Positions 21,681 to 35,070 of a stretch of DNA of 64,000 nucleotides are shown here, in pieces. The notes below the pieces were generated by a model. It was not told where the DNA came from, did no database searches, and was given only the letters and a program-made list of their open reading frames with translations. The stretch is from positions 328,501 through 392,500 of the forward strand of contig JAJKFH010002781.1 of assembly GCA_023333565.1 (NCBI GenBank), in the 5' to 3' direction. Source of the stretch: Puffinus mauretanicus. Its lineage: Eukaryota > Chordata > Aves > Procellariiformes > Procellariidae. The first letter of the stretch is position 1, and every line of letters starts with the position of its first letter. The translations under genes were made by a program, and so were the position numbers.

Positions 21681-24600
21681 CAGAGTTATGGCTCAGTGCC
21701 TGTATTTATGATGCTTATGGTGAGAAAAGGGCTTTTCCTGTGCTACCAGTGCTTGATCACCATGCATGTTTTTTTCTTAAACACATGAGGTTCTTTATCT
21801 TTCCATACCCTCTTGGTGAGCTTATGGAGGTGTGCATGAGGGTTTAATGTCTTTAGAAAGCTCTTTGAGGGTGTAATGCTATAATGTTTTCTGTGAAGCT
21901 ACCCAGATGCAGGATCATTCTGTCCTCATTGAGGAAAAACTTCATGACTGCGGGCTGCACACCAGGTTCGGATCTCAGGAGGCGACTCTTCCTTTGCCTG
22001 ACACGTTCATGTTGTAAGAGATTACTCTGTGAGAGATGCCTTTGTTGCACTGACTAACCCTCATAAAGAATGGACTCAAGCCTTGGTCCTGGTTCAGGAT
22101 TCAACAGGAATGCCAAGCTCGTCTGTTCTCATGTTCTGAAAAGCATTACCACATTTTGAATCAGCTATAACTTAGAGTTCAGTTTTGATTTGTAACTATG
22201 ATGCGTTACAGTAATCAAGCTGAAAAGTCAGCAGCCAGCTACTAATAGGATGCTACAGGTGTAAAATAGTAGAGGATGGCATTTTATCCACCCATGACTG
22301 GTTATGGAAAACTGAGAGAAGTGCGCATTAGAATGCGCTAAGAAATATAGGAGAGCAGCCAAAGACTGAATAAAAAATGACAAAAGAACTAGAATACTGG
22401 TTGTAATCCAACCCATATGCAGTCAATGGACAATAAGGGGTTATGACAATTCCCATGCTCCAGAGGTGACTGGTACTCTCTGAAACAGTCATCTCACATA
22501 CTTTGTCATTCCCACATTTTTTTGCTAACGTCACTTTTGAGCTTTGCCTTGCTTCCTGCAGACCTCTCCTAGCTCACAATTTTTCTTAAGGGCTCTGCCA
22601 TAATTTGGAGCAGCTCTGCTGCAGCCCACTAGCACAATCAGAGGGTTTTGCTGAGCTCCAAGGACAACCTCCTTGCTCAGGCTTGGTTGACGAGGTGGCA
22701 GGTTTGAGGGAAGTAAGGCAAAGAAAGCTTTGGGAACTGTTCTGTAATTAATCCCAGATCTGGTTCTTGGACTGATGCCTGCAAACTGCCCAGTGAGAAT
22801 TAATTTTCACAGCTCTAAGCACATCTACTGAAGTTTTAGGTGATCAGACTATTGTCTTTTAATAAAAAGAAATTGCACAAAGGAGTCAGAGATTCTCTTC
22901 ACTGCAAGTCAATGAAACTGTAAAGAGGGATACTCTACTTTTCACCAACCCCAGTTGAGCAAAACAATTCTTTGCTTGTTAAGAATGTACTGAAGAGCAC
23001 AACTGCACAGGAAAGGGGGAGTACTCCCGTATGACAGTCTTGTTCAGTCAGTGCCTTGTGCAGCTAAATAGTGGTTCAGGCTTATGACACTGAATGGATA
23101 CGATGGGTGACATGCTGCTCCACTTCTAGGTAATGAGAGCTTTTCCATTGCCTTCGGTGCAGCAATGGTTTATTTTAAGCATTAAACTTTAAGCACATAA
23201 ACGTCTTTTCACTTGGAATCATTGTTAATAATAATTAAAACAATGTGAAATCAACAATAGATACGGGAGTTCTGAACTACATAAATCTGAAATATGCATC
23301 TAAATGAAATATTTTGTATTTCTTTGATTACTTTAATATAATGTTATCTCATGAATTATGTTATTAAACTGCTATGATTTTAATAACAGTTATTTTTAAT
23401 ATACATACATATAAACATGATGCCATTTTCCTGGCATAAATCATATTTTTGCATACAATTTGTTCCATTCTTGTCATTTGTATGGATTCCTAAAATTTTG
23501 ATGTAATTGCTTCTCAAGTCTAAAGAGGTCAGCTAGTGTACCTACACAACAAACTAAATTAGAAATAAATTAAACCCTCTGCTGCTTGTCCTTCTCACCA
23601 CTTCCTGCTGTATTGTAGTGGCAGCATGAAACTTATTTATCACTGTAAGAAAATATAAGCAGGTATTCAGAAAAAGGAGACACCCTTCTTACCTTTGTGC
23701 AACTTTGTGCAAACACAATTGACACACAGTGTAGAATTGAGCTTTCTGCTCTGCAGAGAGGTGAGTGAAATGATAAACCTTTGAAGGTCTCTGCAGAAAA
23801 GCAATTGAGGCACAAAGTGTATGCACATTGTTTCCTTAGTTAATTTTGACTGCCTTGTGGTAAATTATTTTCTTTTTATGAATACTAAAGATGTTGTAGT
23901 GATAGCACTACTGGAGCTGTGTTTCACTAAAACCATTCAGGCACAGTTCTTGGTCATTTAGTCAGAGTAGAAATGAAAGGACAATGGAGAGCTTTTCCGA
24001 AAAATACAATTACCTTCCAAAGTGGGAGGCTATGAAAATCAGATGAAAAGATAAAATCTAAACATTTTCTGATGCTGTCTTGTGGTGTCATCTCAAGTAA
24101 AACAATTACCAGGTTTTAGTGGTTGGTGACAATGGAGGAAAGGTAAGCATGCCATCCTTGAAGGTAGCCTTTATGAGTGAGATCTAGATTTAAAAATGTT
24201 AGCATCTCTTCTTCAAATTGCTCCAAAAAGTTAAAATTATTAAACATTTCTGAAAATCACATTCGCTATCCCTTACTTAATTCCAGTAGATAATTTGTTA
24301 AATTGTTTGTTGTGAAAAAATTAACATCTGAGTTGAAAATGTTAGTGAATTGATCTTTATTTCTGTGAATGTAAATTATATATTTACCAGCATTCACAAA
24401 ATAACTTTCATGCTGTAAGTTGTTTGCAGACAGTCCGCTCTGATTCTGAATCTGATTGTGCTGGTTTTGCTCCTTGGTGTATGAAGAAATAACAGGTGAT
24501 GACACAACTCCCCTATTCCCAAAGCACACACAAACATCCTGTCTTCATATTTATGTCAATGTGAGGTTTTACATATTCTGAGTCCACTATATAAATTAGG

Positions 24601-25870
24601 CAATTATGGAAAAAACAAGATGTATACACAAGGCTGAACTAAGAATTCATCATTTGAAAGACTTAGTCAAAACTGATGTGATGGTATTCAACCCATTGTA
24701 ACTTTTATTGCATTCTTGGTCCTTTTGCAGAGATTTTGCAATGTCACTGAAGTGCCTGTTTGAAAAATTATACCTAGACTGCTGATACTAGATGCAAAAC
24801 AAAACAAGACAATCCCAGCCTACCAAATTTTATGAACTGAAATACAGAAGAGCAGTCCTGAGGAATAGCTAGGAAGCATATTATACTTTGCTCAAGGCCA
24901 GGTGCAAAAATAGCAAAGGGAATGATGAAAAGAAAAGCAGGGTTTTCAAAACATGGAGTTTTCTTGCCTGCAGATCCCAGGTTGTGCAAAACTATTTCAA
25001 ATGTATGCCTAACCTGTTGAGTGGAAAACCGAAAATTTGACCAAAGCATTGTTGGAACTTCATTCTTAGAGCCAGCCATCTGAAAGAGAGGGTACACCTG
25101 AGCCTGGATGCTGATACCAGGGTCGGTGCTTAGGCGCACACAGCAGTTCAGACAAGGCAATTACCCTGAAGTATCTTGTAGGAAATGCTGAGACACTCTT
25201 CTGATCGGGAGGTTCAGTGCCTGCTGGAAAGCTGCACTAACTCAAAAGATAGTGGAGATGAGCAGAAACTTTTGAGACAAGGCGGTGTTTGCCAGAACCT
25301 GCTAATGACAGCAGACACCAAAACTTGATGCTGCCGATGGGGTTCCCACGTGGTTTCTACGTGTCAACATTTTAGATGTTTTTAATGTTGTTTTTTATTT
25401 TATTTTTGCATTTGCTAAACCAAAAATTCTGCTGTTCAGGCTCAAAAGAAATGTTTATCAAGAAGAATAAACTAATTTTAGAAAAAGAATTTGAAAGCTA
25501 AACAAAAATATTAAGCGACCTGGAACTGTTTTCACCCCCTGATTTTTTGGTTCTCGTGTTATTGCTCTTCAACAAAATCAGAGCAGCGATATTTTTGGTA
25601 GCTGGGTGACTTTGACAGCTCATTATTTTTTGGGTGAAAAGAAAATTCCCAGAAAATGTGACAGGTAAGACACTTCACCTGTTCTTTTTCGTGTCCTGTG
25701 GAGGAAACTGTTGGAGGTACCAAGGGCGTCAGCCTGTTGTTGGGCACTGGGAAGGAGCAGTGCCTCTCAGAGGTCCGCAGCCTTCCTTTTTCTGAAATAG
25801 CTATCAGGGGGCTTCATCTTTTGGTCCATCTTCCGGTGGGGGAATTGCTAATGTCCTTCTTTCCTGATCT
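21681..25870. other. Noncoding, AT-rich
   Basis: No gene was recognised. Frames of 60-128 codons (for example 24,774-25,160 on the minus strand) have unfamiliar products. About 23,170-23,480 is very AT-rich with many ATTA/TAAT motifs and is discussed as a possible conserved noncoding element. Confidence 0.5.
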
Positions 25871-26700
25871 CCTTTTTTTGGGTCTCGCCTGTACCAGCAG
25901 GGCCGGCCGGGGAGCTGCCGGGCGCCTGGGTGGGAGGAGGCCGTGAGCTGCCCTGTGCTGGTCACAGCCAGTTCCAGCCGGTTCCAGCCAGTTCCCACCA
26001 TTTCCAGCCGGCTCCGAGACCTGCGGGGGTGGCCGGAGCCTGCCGAAGAGCACACGGGGACAGGCAGGCATGGGGGTGAGTGGCAGCCATGGGGGGAGGA
26101 GAAATGGGGCAGACAGGTGGAGGGGACGGTGCTGGAGACACAGCCGGAGGCCCATCACTGGAAGGAGGAGGCCGCCCTGAGGGACCAACACCAGGGCTGG
26201 GTCACCCTGAGGCACTGGGGCTGTGGGCCACCCACAAGGGGGGAGGCACACCCCTGGGGGACTGTGTCCTGATGGGGACCCATGCTGGAGCAGAAGAGCA
26301 GTGAGAAGCCAGGACAGAGGAGGAGAGAGAGGAGGGAGGAAGGAGGAGCAGCAGAAGACTGCTGCTCAGGGACAGCACCCTCCTGGGCTTCCGCTGTCCC
26401 TCCAAAGGCAGCAGGAGGGCCGGCATGGTGTGCTGCGAGAGCAAGGGAAGGCAAGAGGAGAGGCATTGGGCTGAAACTGAGCACGGGGAAGGGGGATGAG
26501 AGGTGTTTCCCTCGGTGTTTGTTTAATTGTTTGTCTTCCTGTTTTTCTTAATACTTGAATTGGTAATTAAAAACTGATGTTAATTGGCATTAAATGACAT
26601 TAAGTGCAATTCCCCAAGCTGAAACTGGTTTGCCCATGACAGGTCCTTATCCTGAAACATTTGCTTCTGATGGTGTTACTGAGGAGGAGTTTCAGTGATG
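25871..26700. other. Isolated GC-rich block, possible LTR/ERV-derived repeat
   Basis: Base composition changes abruptly from AT-rich to GC-rich at about 25,890 and back at about 26,480. The left part (25,960-26,020) holds short direct repeats of the CCAGTTCCAGCCGGTT type. The middle is purine-rich (about 26,300-26,350, GGAGGAGAGAGAGGAGGGAG). The tail (about 26,490-26,690) runs from GAGGTGTTTCCCTCGGTG through an AATTGGTAATTAAAA segment to TTCCCCAAGCTGAAACTGG and TTTGCCCATGACAGGTCC. I recognise this order from a dispersed avian repeat, probably LTR-derived, but cannot name it. Open frames on both strands up to 145 codons simply reflect the GC content. The alternative is a CpG-island-like promoter of an unannotated transcript. 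Confidence 0.45.
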
Positions 26701-29700
26701 AAGGAAGCAGGGTTAGAAATGACCATGGAATGATGGAGCCTTCTCAGATGACAGTCTCACCAACCTCAGGATATGGATGGCTGTATTCCTCCTTCTCCTT
26801 CCCGCTTTCCCCTGCCCCTCTTCTTCCCTATTCCCCATTCCCTTTCCCTCCGGGCTAGGGAAGGCAGCACCTCCCTATAAGAAAGCAACTTTCGTGTCAG
26901 GGCACAGAGCAGACATGCAACAAGGAGAAAACTTCTTCAGAAATGATACGGTGAAAATTCTCAAGGTGATGGAGGAGCATGTCCTTGAAACTATTATAGT
27001 ACATGGGGTAACCTTTGAGGATGGCTGCATGCTGCCAGTGTTGTATAAAGAGTTTTACATCTTTATTTAAACTACATTATTAAAATGAATGTAAAGTAAT
27101 CTGCTCTAATGCCTTGTCCTTTTCTGCGCTGAGTATACTTGACAGGGGAAAAAAGGATGCACTTATTATCTGTCTGATGAATAAATGCAAAAATAAATCC
27201 TTATTATGAAGCTTGCTTATATAGGTCTGTTTCAGATATTAAACCATTATATCTTGCCTCTAAACTACAATATTCCCCAATGCAAACAGAAATTTTCACA
27301 AGGTGGCATTTCATACTACACATTTGAATTTATATAAAGTAAGGCATACAGTGTTCAACATATATCAGCAAAAGCCTTTGATTTATATTTCCTAAAACTA
27401 GGTGACATAAAGCATTCATTTTAGGATGAGGATATGTATGTGCCTGCTTATACTGGCAATCTTTGGCTCTGAATGAGAATATATAGCTGTGTTAAAGAGA
27501 TATTTGTCAAGCAAAGTAATGGCATATTGTTTTTCTCTGAGTTAAAGGTGATAATTACTGATGGTTTATATGAATCCATCAGTAATACACAGCTCGTCTG
27601 ATATTGCTATTCACCCTGTAGGCACCCTTGTAAGTTTACCCCCAAAGCCTTTTACTATCTTGGTGGTGGTTGATCATCCTGAGAAAAAGAGAGTTATAAT
27701 GGGAAATGGCCTCCTGTGTCACAGAGTTCAGGACTCTGCTACTACAGATAGCCACGCTATGTAACTTCTTTTTTTCATCTCATCATTCCCTACTTTAAAA
27801 CTCTCTAGTTTTGCTGGAACGCATTATTCGTCAAGAAAGCGTTCCGCACTCTCACTTTGCTGAAGAATAGAGCCTTCTTTTCTGAAAACTGTTGGATAAA
27901 TGTTAATGCTCAGTTTATACTCATTAATTCATGCACCTACAGAGACCTTTAAATTAAAGAGCTCCACTTCTTCCTGTAGTTTATCACAAATCATGTTGTA
28001 CTTACAAAGCACAAACCAAATCTACTCCCAAAATATATAAACTTGCCTAAAAACATTTTTTTATTCTCATCTAATAAAATAGGCTTTTGATTCATCCGAA
28101 TAACTTTGCAGCCCTTACATTAGTTCTTTGTAGCCTGTGTTAATCTTTTTTGAACGCTGGTGTTCAAAGCATTGCAAATGAAGCCAAGGCAGTGCCTTGT
28201 ACAGAGCCCTACTACTTCCCTGTTACTGAAATATTTCACCTGAACCTCATCAGAGGATCATGTTTGCCTTTTTTCTTGCCTGTGTTACAGAAGTAGTCAT
28301 TTTACGACTGATTAAATCAGCAAATGCAAATGCTAGTAAAATAGCAACATTGAGGAAGTAATCAATTTTTAAGTGGCTAGATTTAATAAACAGTTAATTT
28401 GGCCATTTTAATATTTTTTTCTTTTTGGTGCTAGGTACAGATGGTGCTAGGTGCAGACAATGCTTGGTAGCAAAGCTTACAATGATTATAACTGACTGGA
28501 TGATCTCTGCGAGGAAGTCCAAAATCCGGAACTTTGCCCTTTGCGCTGACGGAATATTGCCTTGCTGTAAGGCACGGAGGAAATAATGAGGAGTGGAGGT
28601 AGGCAGAGAAAGTGCAAGAGAGAGGTTTTAATGCACACTGCATGCTCAAGAAAAGACACTTTCTCTGAGAAATGCAAACTCAACCACTTTCCTTAATTGA
28701 CCCTTCACACTTGAAATAATTTATTTCCAGTTTGTTATCAGTTGTGTTTTGGCTTCCACTCTTGCACTGAGGGGTGGAGCTAGGTCTGTTCCTGAAGGCT
28801 GTTAGCTTTTGCTGAACCAGCTGTTTTTGGGCTCTGCACATGGGAATGTGGCAATGAGATACGGTAGGTATGAGTAGATAATTCAGTGAGGCAGGACTCC
28901 ATTTAAATTGGGACTGAACTGAATAAATCAGAGGGAATGCTGTTAAAACTGTGGCTTGTGACCTATTTTTCTCTTGCATTTCACCAAGCAAGGGGATAGT
29001 CTAAGAGTTGTCTTCAAGCTTTAATGAGCCCCTATCTTCTCCTAGTTGAACTCTGAGAGGAAGGAAGCAATCCCAGTGAATAAATGCCAGGAGCCAAGCT
29101 TAACTAGACTGTATGAATCATAAACTTTTTTCTAGCAGGATTGATTTTAAAGCTTTATTGGGCTGCAAGTTTATTCACACTGGCACAGAGAAGTCCAAGT
29201 GATTTCATTTTATCCCAGAGAAGGCTGAAGTACCTTGCAGGCATTAATCTCACAGGGACGGGTTTGGGGTCTGCCCTATAGATAGGGCTGGGTATCTGTA
29301 GATACAGATAGCCTGGAGGATATCTGTAAAGGAGAGGTGGAGCATGGATGTCCCATTGGCACAAGTAGCTAAAGCATACCTTTCATATTTGAAGACACTC
29401 AGGATGGACTTCTTGCCATCAAATGTCTCATAGCGCAGACTGCTTCAGAGGCAGCAAGCAATGAACACAATAAACAGTGTTTTTTTAAAGACATTTACCA
29501 CCATATAGGCATGGGATTGTGAGAGGCAGCAATCTGGAGATGTTCTGGAAATCATGTGTGACAAGTCCCTTGTAGATGACATATCACAGCCTGGAGCAGA
29601 GACTCCAGAACAAAAGGCATAGGCTCTTCCTTGTGTCCACGAAAGGTCTGACCTTTTTGGCTTTCTTATTCTCTTTAGGGAAGGGCAAAAGCGACACTGA

Positions 29701-30600
29701 ACACGTACCAGCTGGTGAGCAACAGAATCCAGAAGGAAACGGACCCAAGGCTCCTTTCCAGTGCTCAGCAGTTCACAACCAGCGTCATTGCTTGACCTCA
29801 GACGTACAACCACAGAAGAATGCAGAGGGGATAAGACTTCCCAGCAGTTGGCTGAAAGTGGCTGTTCTTTCAAAGTTTACATTTTTGCTTGTTTATTTTT
29901 TGTGATATGAGCTCCTGCTGACATCACAGCTGAGCAAACACTCTCCTGTCCATAGGTATACGCTTTCCTTTTCCCTTGCAGCAGCGGACACTATGGCAAG
30001 GTCTGAGCTGGGAAAAGAAGATCCTTGTAGCTCAGGGACCTGAGGGGAACTAAGACAGCAGACAGCCAGTTTGGTGAGCTGCTCTGCGTATGTCTTGGCT
30101 GCAAAAGAGTCTTTCCATTGCAAATGGACATGAAATTTTTTACGAGGGAAGGTATTATCATCGTTTGGGAGGATGGGTATGATCAAGGGTGTGTATTCAG
30201 CTTAGTGAGGAAACTACAAGCTATTAAATACAAGGTGGGGTGATTACATGTGGGCAGAGTAGTACTGGCTATATGTTTTGACAGTGGAAATTCACATTTT
30301 GCTTGCCTCAGGTAAGAAATACAAACCATTTTTTTTTTGTTGCTGTTCTTTTTGCATTTTCTTTATATCTTAATTACCCCTCCTGTCAGAAATAAGATAT
30401 ACAAGCTGACAACAGAAAAGTTTGAGGTATCTTTTCCAAAGTCCTAGAAAGCTTCAGGTTGTAGTTTGATTTGAATTCAAAATGATGATTTTTCTCAGAA
30501 AACGGTGCTGTCCTGGACTGAGACCTTAATCACAGTCAGTCCTGTGACAGCATCGCAAACTTGCTTTCATATTTTTTCTGGGTTACAATATATGATTTAA
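26701..30600. other. Noncoding
   Basis: A pyrimidine-rich stretch at about 26,785-26,860 follows the GC-rich block. Beyond it the sequence is AT-rich. Opposing frames at 29,445-29,873 (-, 142 codons) and 29,576-29,905 (+, 109 codons) cover the same slightly GC-richer segment. Neither product is recognisable and at most one could be real, so I call neither. Confidence 0.5.
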
Positions 30601-33600
30601 ACAAGCTCTTGGGGCCCGTCAGAAGGATGCTCGTTATTAAACTCCAGTAATTTAATAAATCTTTTTAAAAGGTCCATAAGTTTGGAGCTTTTTTTGCAAT
30701 CACTCTATTAAAACATCAACCAGGTGATTAATCCAAATGGCACTATGCAAATGATTGTTTCTGTGTCTCTTCCTGTGATGCCCACACTTTTGCCTTCACT
30801 GCTCGAAATGAGGATGTTTCTTTCTTCCTTCCCTTTGAAAAGTCAATCCCTTTGCCAGAGTATGTGTTTCTCAACTGTGGACAAATGAAAATCTGAACTG
30901 ACCCTCTGAATACATTTAAAAGTTACACATGAAACCCCTCCCACTTTGGAAAGGTTTTTGATATCAAGAAAGTATGAATCACAAGTTTTTCAGAGGTGGA
31001 GTAGGTCAGAGCAATTACAGATGAAATTCAAAGCATTGTAGAGAACTTCTGAAAGAAGTCAAGAGTTGTGACACAGAAATAATTTTCTACCTATTCCTTT
31101 CCTGTCACACTGATTGCGCTCCTTGAATCACATGCCCAGCACTATATATCCTCACATTGTCGTCTTCACTGGAATTTCAAAGCTTACATTTCTCTCTCCA
31201 CCTAGTGCCCATCCTCTCTCCTCTGTTATTTTTACTGTAATTGTTATGGTGTCAGCTGTGCTGATTGCTTCAGAGGGCTGAGGTCTTAAAAGTGTTGGTA
31301 CACAGATTCAGTATTTATATAGCTTTTTATCAGGTTATTGGCTTTTTTCATTCACTTGCTGTATCAGTCTAGAAATGAAAGGGACATTATTGCAACAGCC
31401 TTGGCTTTCCTCTTGTGCTGAGATTTTTCAAAAGACAGATGGAGTTACCTTTTAAAACATACCCATGGTAAGAAACTAACTCCAGATCTGTGTCACTTGA
31501 ATTATTTAGCCTGACACTTAACAAATAGAGCAGCTTAAGTTCTCCATGGAAGCAGTTTAGTTAAGAAAGAGGATGCAAATCAGACAGTTGCATATTTAAA
31601 GTGTGACTGTGCCAACGTGTCAACCCTGCCACACAACCATGTCAACTTTTGATAGCCATTAAAGGAAGAGGATATATTTTTTTTCCAGCTTTGGTCATTT
31701 AGAAGGTGTGTAGAAGATTTCTTTCCCCCTGCAAGCCCACATTATGCAGTCTTGTTTTTTTTAAATCCAATCTGTCTGTGTCAGAAGCCCAGCAGTAAGT
31801 CTGCTTCTCTGTATGAGGGAAATTGTTTTCTACTAACTGATGACCTCAGCATAGCAGTTTCTTTTCCAGCACATCAAAGCTCACAGTCAGACTTGCTGCA
31901 GCAAGTGCACTTTTGAGTGGCTTTATGACATATAAAGACCCTCTTTGGCATTCATACTGTGCTTCTCTATTGTTTACAAGCTAGCAGTGAATTATTTATG
32001 GAAGTTGCTGGAGATACGACTCTCTTTTTGCCCAAAAGCTGTATTTTATCTTGTGGTGAGATTTTATGTGAAAGCTATTTTGGGGGTTTATGTCCTTTTT
32101 ACATTTATTTGACAGGTTTTATGGTACCAATCCCTTGTTTCCATTTTTGTTATGGGTTAAAACCCATCTCTGAAAATTATTATTAAATGCAGCATGGCTT
32201 TTACTCAGCTGATGATATTTTTCTTTGCATTTCTGTTTTTGAGTCATTTCAGATAAGATCATACTGAACAAACTAACACGAATATTCTTAGCAAAGGAGC
32301 AGCCATTTTGTTTCTTCAAATATAGCTTAAGATCATTGGTTCATATATGCAAAGTAGATACCTTAGATCAGGGTCCAACTATGCTTCACTCTACCAATAT
32401 TCATAAGTTACGACATCGGTCAATAGTTGCACTGGCATAAAGCCAAACAGTTAGCAGTGTATTAGACCAATGTTAAAACTAACTGATCGTTTGCTCTATT
32501 TTATAGATATTGAAGCATCAAAGTCAAGCAGTGTTATAAGAGTTTGACCAAACTGGTCTTAGAAATGACATATAATTTCAGCTCTGTAGGAGTGAACGGC
32601 AATTTGATATTTTCTTTTTCGCACTTAACAAGAGGAGAGCAACTGCATTCATTGCCACATTACTCTTAAGAAGTTATTTGGACTTCTTTCCATAAATGCC
32701 AGACTCAGAATCAGTTCAGTTCAGAGAATGGAATGATTCCAGACACTGGTAATTAAAACTGGCTGAGAAGGACTTTCTTCTCCAGGTTCTTCACCTTAAA
32801 TGCATTTATTCTTTGGATGATGGTACTGCCTAAATGTTGTAATTAGGTCCTCTGCTAAAGGCAGAGTTAGGAACTTCTCCATCTCTGAAGCTCACATTCA
32901 GACATATATGTATCATTTGACATCAGCTGAAAATGGAAATTTTGGCCCTGTGTCTCAGTCTTTCTCTTTGAATTCAGGATCTGGAATGCTTACATATGTG
33001 CATATAGAGCCTGAAAGCCTAAGAAAGTGGATATCCTCTGGATTTGTTGCAATTGTCAGTGGCTATGCTGCTGTTACTCTGCATGGCTCTTTAAAGTTTT
33101 TCACAGAGAAGTGACTGTGCATGGAAGTATATGTCTCATAGACTAAAAGTTAAAGTACTTTGGAAAATGGAAATGCCAGACTATAGGCATTTCTGTAATG
33201 GTTTTTGCAACATAGAACCTCATAGTTGGTTTCAATAGTGGTGTAACTTGCACATCAAATGCTGCATTCATTTCACCTAGCTTCACGTGCCTATGATTTG
33301 GATGTGTAGAACTGAGATAATCATCTTGAATCCCTTTATAATCTATGGTGAAAAATAGGGATTTTTGGACATTGAAATTAATCTGACTCCAACATATCTG
33401 CTGTTCTGAGCAGCATTGGAGATTTCATAGTGAAAAAGTGGCATGATCACACGATTTCTGTTCATGGCTGATTGGATCAAACTTATTTGGGGTTGGTACA
33501 GCTTTTCAGCTTACAGATGTAAAGCTTCCTGTGGGAGGTGTTTTGAACATATAACATGGGATTTGCAGAAGTGGGTAGAACCACTAAAAATCTTTTTCTT

Positions 33601-35020
33601 TTCATTATAAGAGAGCTGCTGAATGCTTTAGGATATACTGTTTTTAGTGCCAGCTGTTCCTCTTGGGGGTTAAGTATTTATGTTGGCTGCTTCTTGTTTC
33701 TCTTCTTTGAGGAAATATGTGATCTTCTGAAACACGTAATGGCTGCCAAATTTTAATCTGAAGGGCTCAGCTGAGTTGCCTAAACATTGGCATTTATTTT
33801 CATTTGAGATGCCGCAGGGCATCCCTGCCATCTGAATGGGACTGACAGATATTTCACAAGAAAGAAGGGAGATAGATGTACTGTTGGTGTAGCAGCTGAA
33901 GGCCAGCCAGGATACCCTAGAACATCTCAAATGGCATAGCAGTCTATGCTTAGGATGTGAATCATGCCCTAATTTCCTTCGACTGTCCGGGTATGGTACT
34001 GGGGCAAAAGAAATTGGAATCAGCTTCTCTAATTACTCTTGCTGTAAGAGAGTCTTAGTGGAGATAGCATACTTTCCATTTCTTGTCACAATGGTTGCAA
34101 TTTCCTGTTTGACTTACTAACGTCTTGTCTTGTATTTACATTTAGCTTTAAAGATCTCTATATGCAGGGACCTGCTTTTATAGATAGACTGTTGGCATAA
34201 GTCTTGGCAACAATACAGATATTCCCATGCCAGAACAAGCTCAACTGTACACGACTACGAGTGCATTTGTCTGTAGAAGTGGAGACCTCCCTCCTGCTTG
34301 TTTATTCCTTTTCTACTCACACAGCACGGCAAATAGAACTTGATCTTGATCTCAGTAGCTGGGGCATGGCATTTCATAAAGACCCAGTGCCTATTTGACT
34401 GACATTTTAAAATTTGCTTCTAAATCAAGGCCTCCCCACTCAGTCAACAACCCACAGAATGACATTTCAGAAATAAAAGCATAGCATCTCTGCAGATCTG
34501 TCCCTTGTTATTGAAGCATCTCTCTGTCTCCAACATAATTAAAGCCTTACCTATAGGAGCTTCGGTCCTATATGTCAAGTAGCACCTTGTCTCTCAGAAT
34601 CTGAAAGATTTTGGAACCTGCAAAAAGCAGATAAAATTCAGTCAGTGACTTCAAGACCTATTTTCTGCCTGAGTTCGGAGTCAATGTAGAGACATGATAG
34701 AGCTAAAACCAGCAAGGAATAAGGCTTACTGGCCCTCAAGGAAGCTTTCATGCTTGCTTATACCAATGTTCTGCATACAGAGCTTCCATCAAATTCAGCT
34801 GGAGCTGTATGTGAGAGGCAGATACTGAACAGGAATTGATCCAGCCAAATATTGCAACCAAAACTCAAAAATGACCAACCAGTAAAAAAAACCTCAAAGT
34901 GAGTGAGAGAAAAACATTAGGTAACTAATTGTTTCAAAGGAAATCAGAATACCTGGGAAAGCTATTTATTAGTTCCCTAACGGGCCAAATTATTCTTAAA
35001 TTTCAGCAAGGTTTTGTCAT
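30601..35020. other. Noncoding, AT-rich
   Basis: No gene was recognised. 30,620-30,760 contains an octamer site (ATGCAAAT), an E-box (CAGGTG) and TTAATCC close together and is discussed in the findings. About 33,210-33,390 may be a very old repeat remnant, but I could not assign it. Confidence 0.5.
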
Positions 35021-35023
35021 ATC

Positions 35024-35070
35024 ATTACTACTACTACTATTATTACCACCACTACTACTACTACAACTAC
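35024..35070. repeat. Trinucleotide microsatellite (ACT/ATT/ACC)
   Basis: An imperfect run of ACT-type triplets (ACTACTACTACT, then ATTATTACCACC, then ACTACTACTACTACAACT) covers about 47 bp. Interruptions suggest an old, slowly mutating array. Confidence 0.85.

Noticed and set aside
25814..26484. Multiple frames of 80-145 codons on both strands
   Set aside because: All frames are open at once because the block is GC-rich; compositions are Gly/Pro/Arg-rich without domains.
32495..32580. TCTATTTTATAGATATTGAAGCATCAAAG as a third antisense MIR
   Set aside because: Only the first dozen bases fit MIR and the CTTGCCCAAGGTCACA part is not recognisable.
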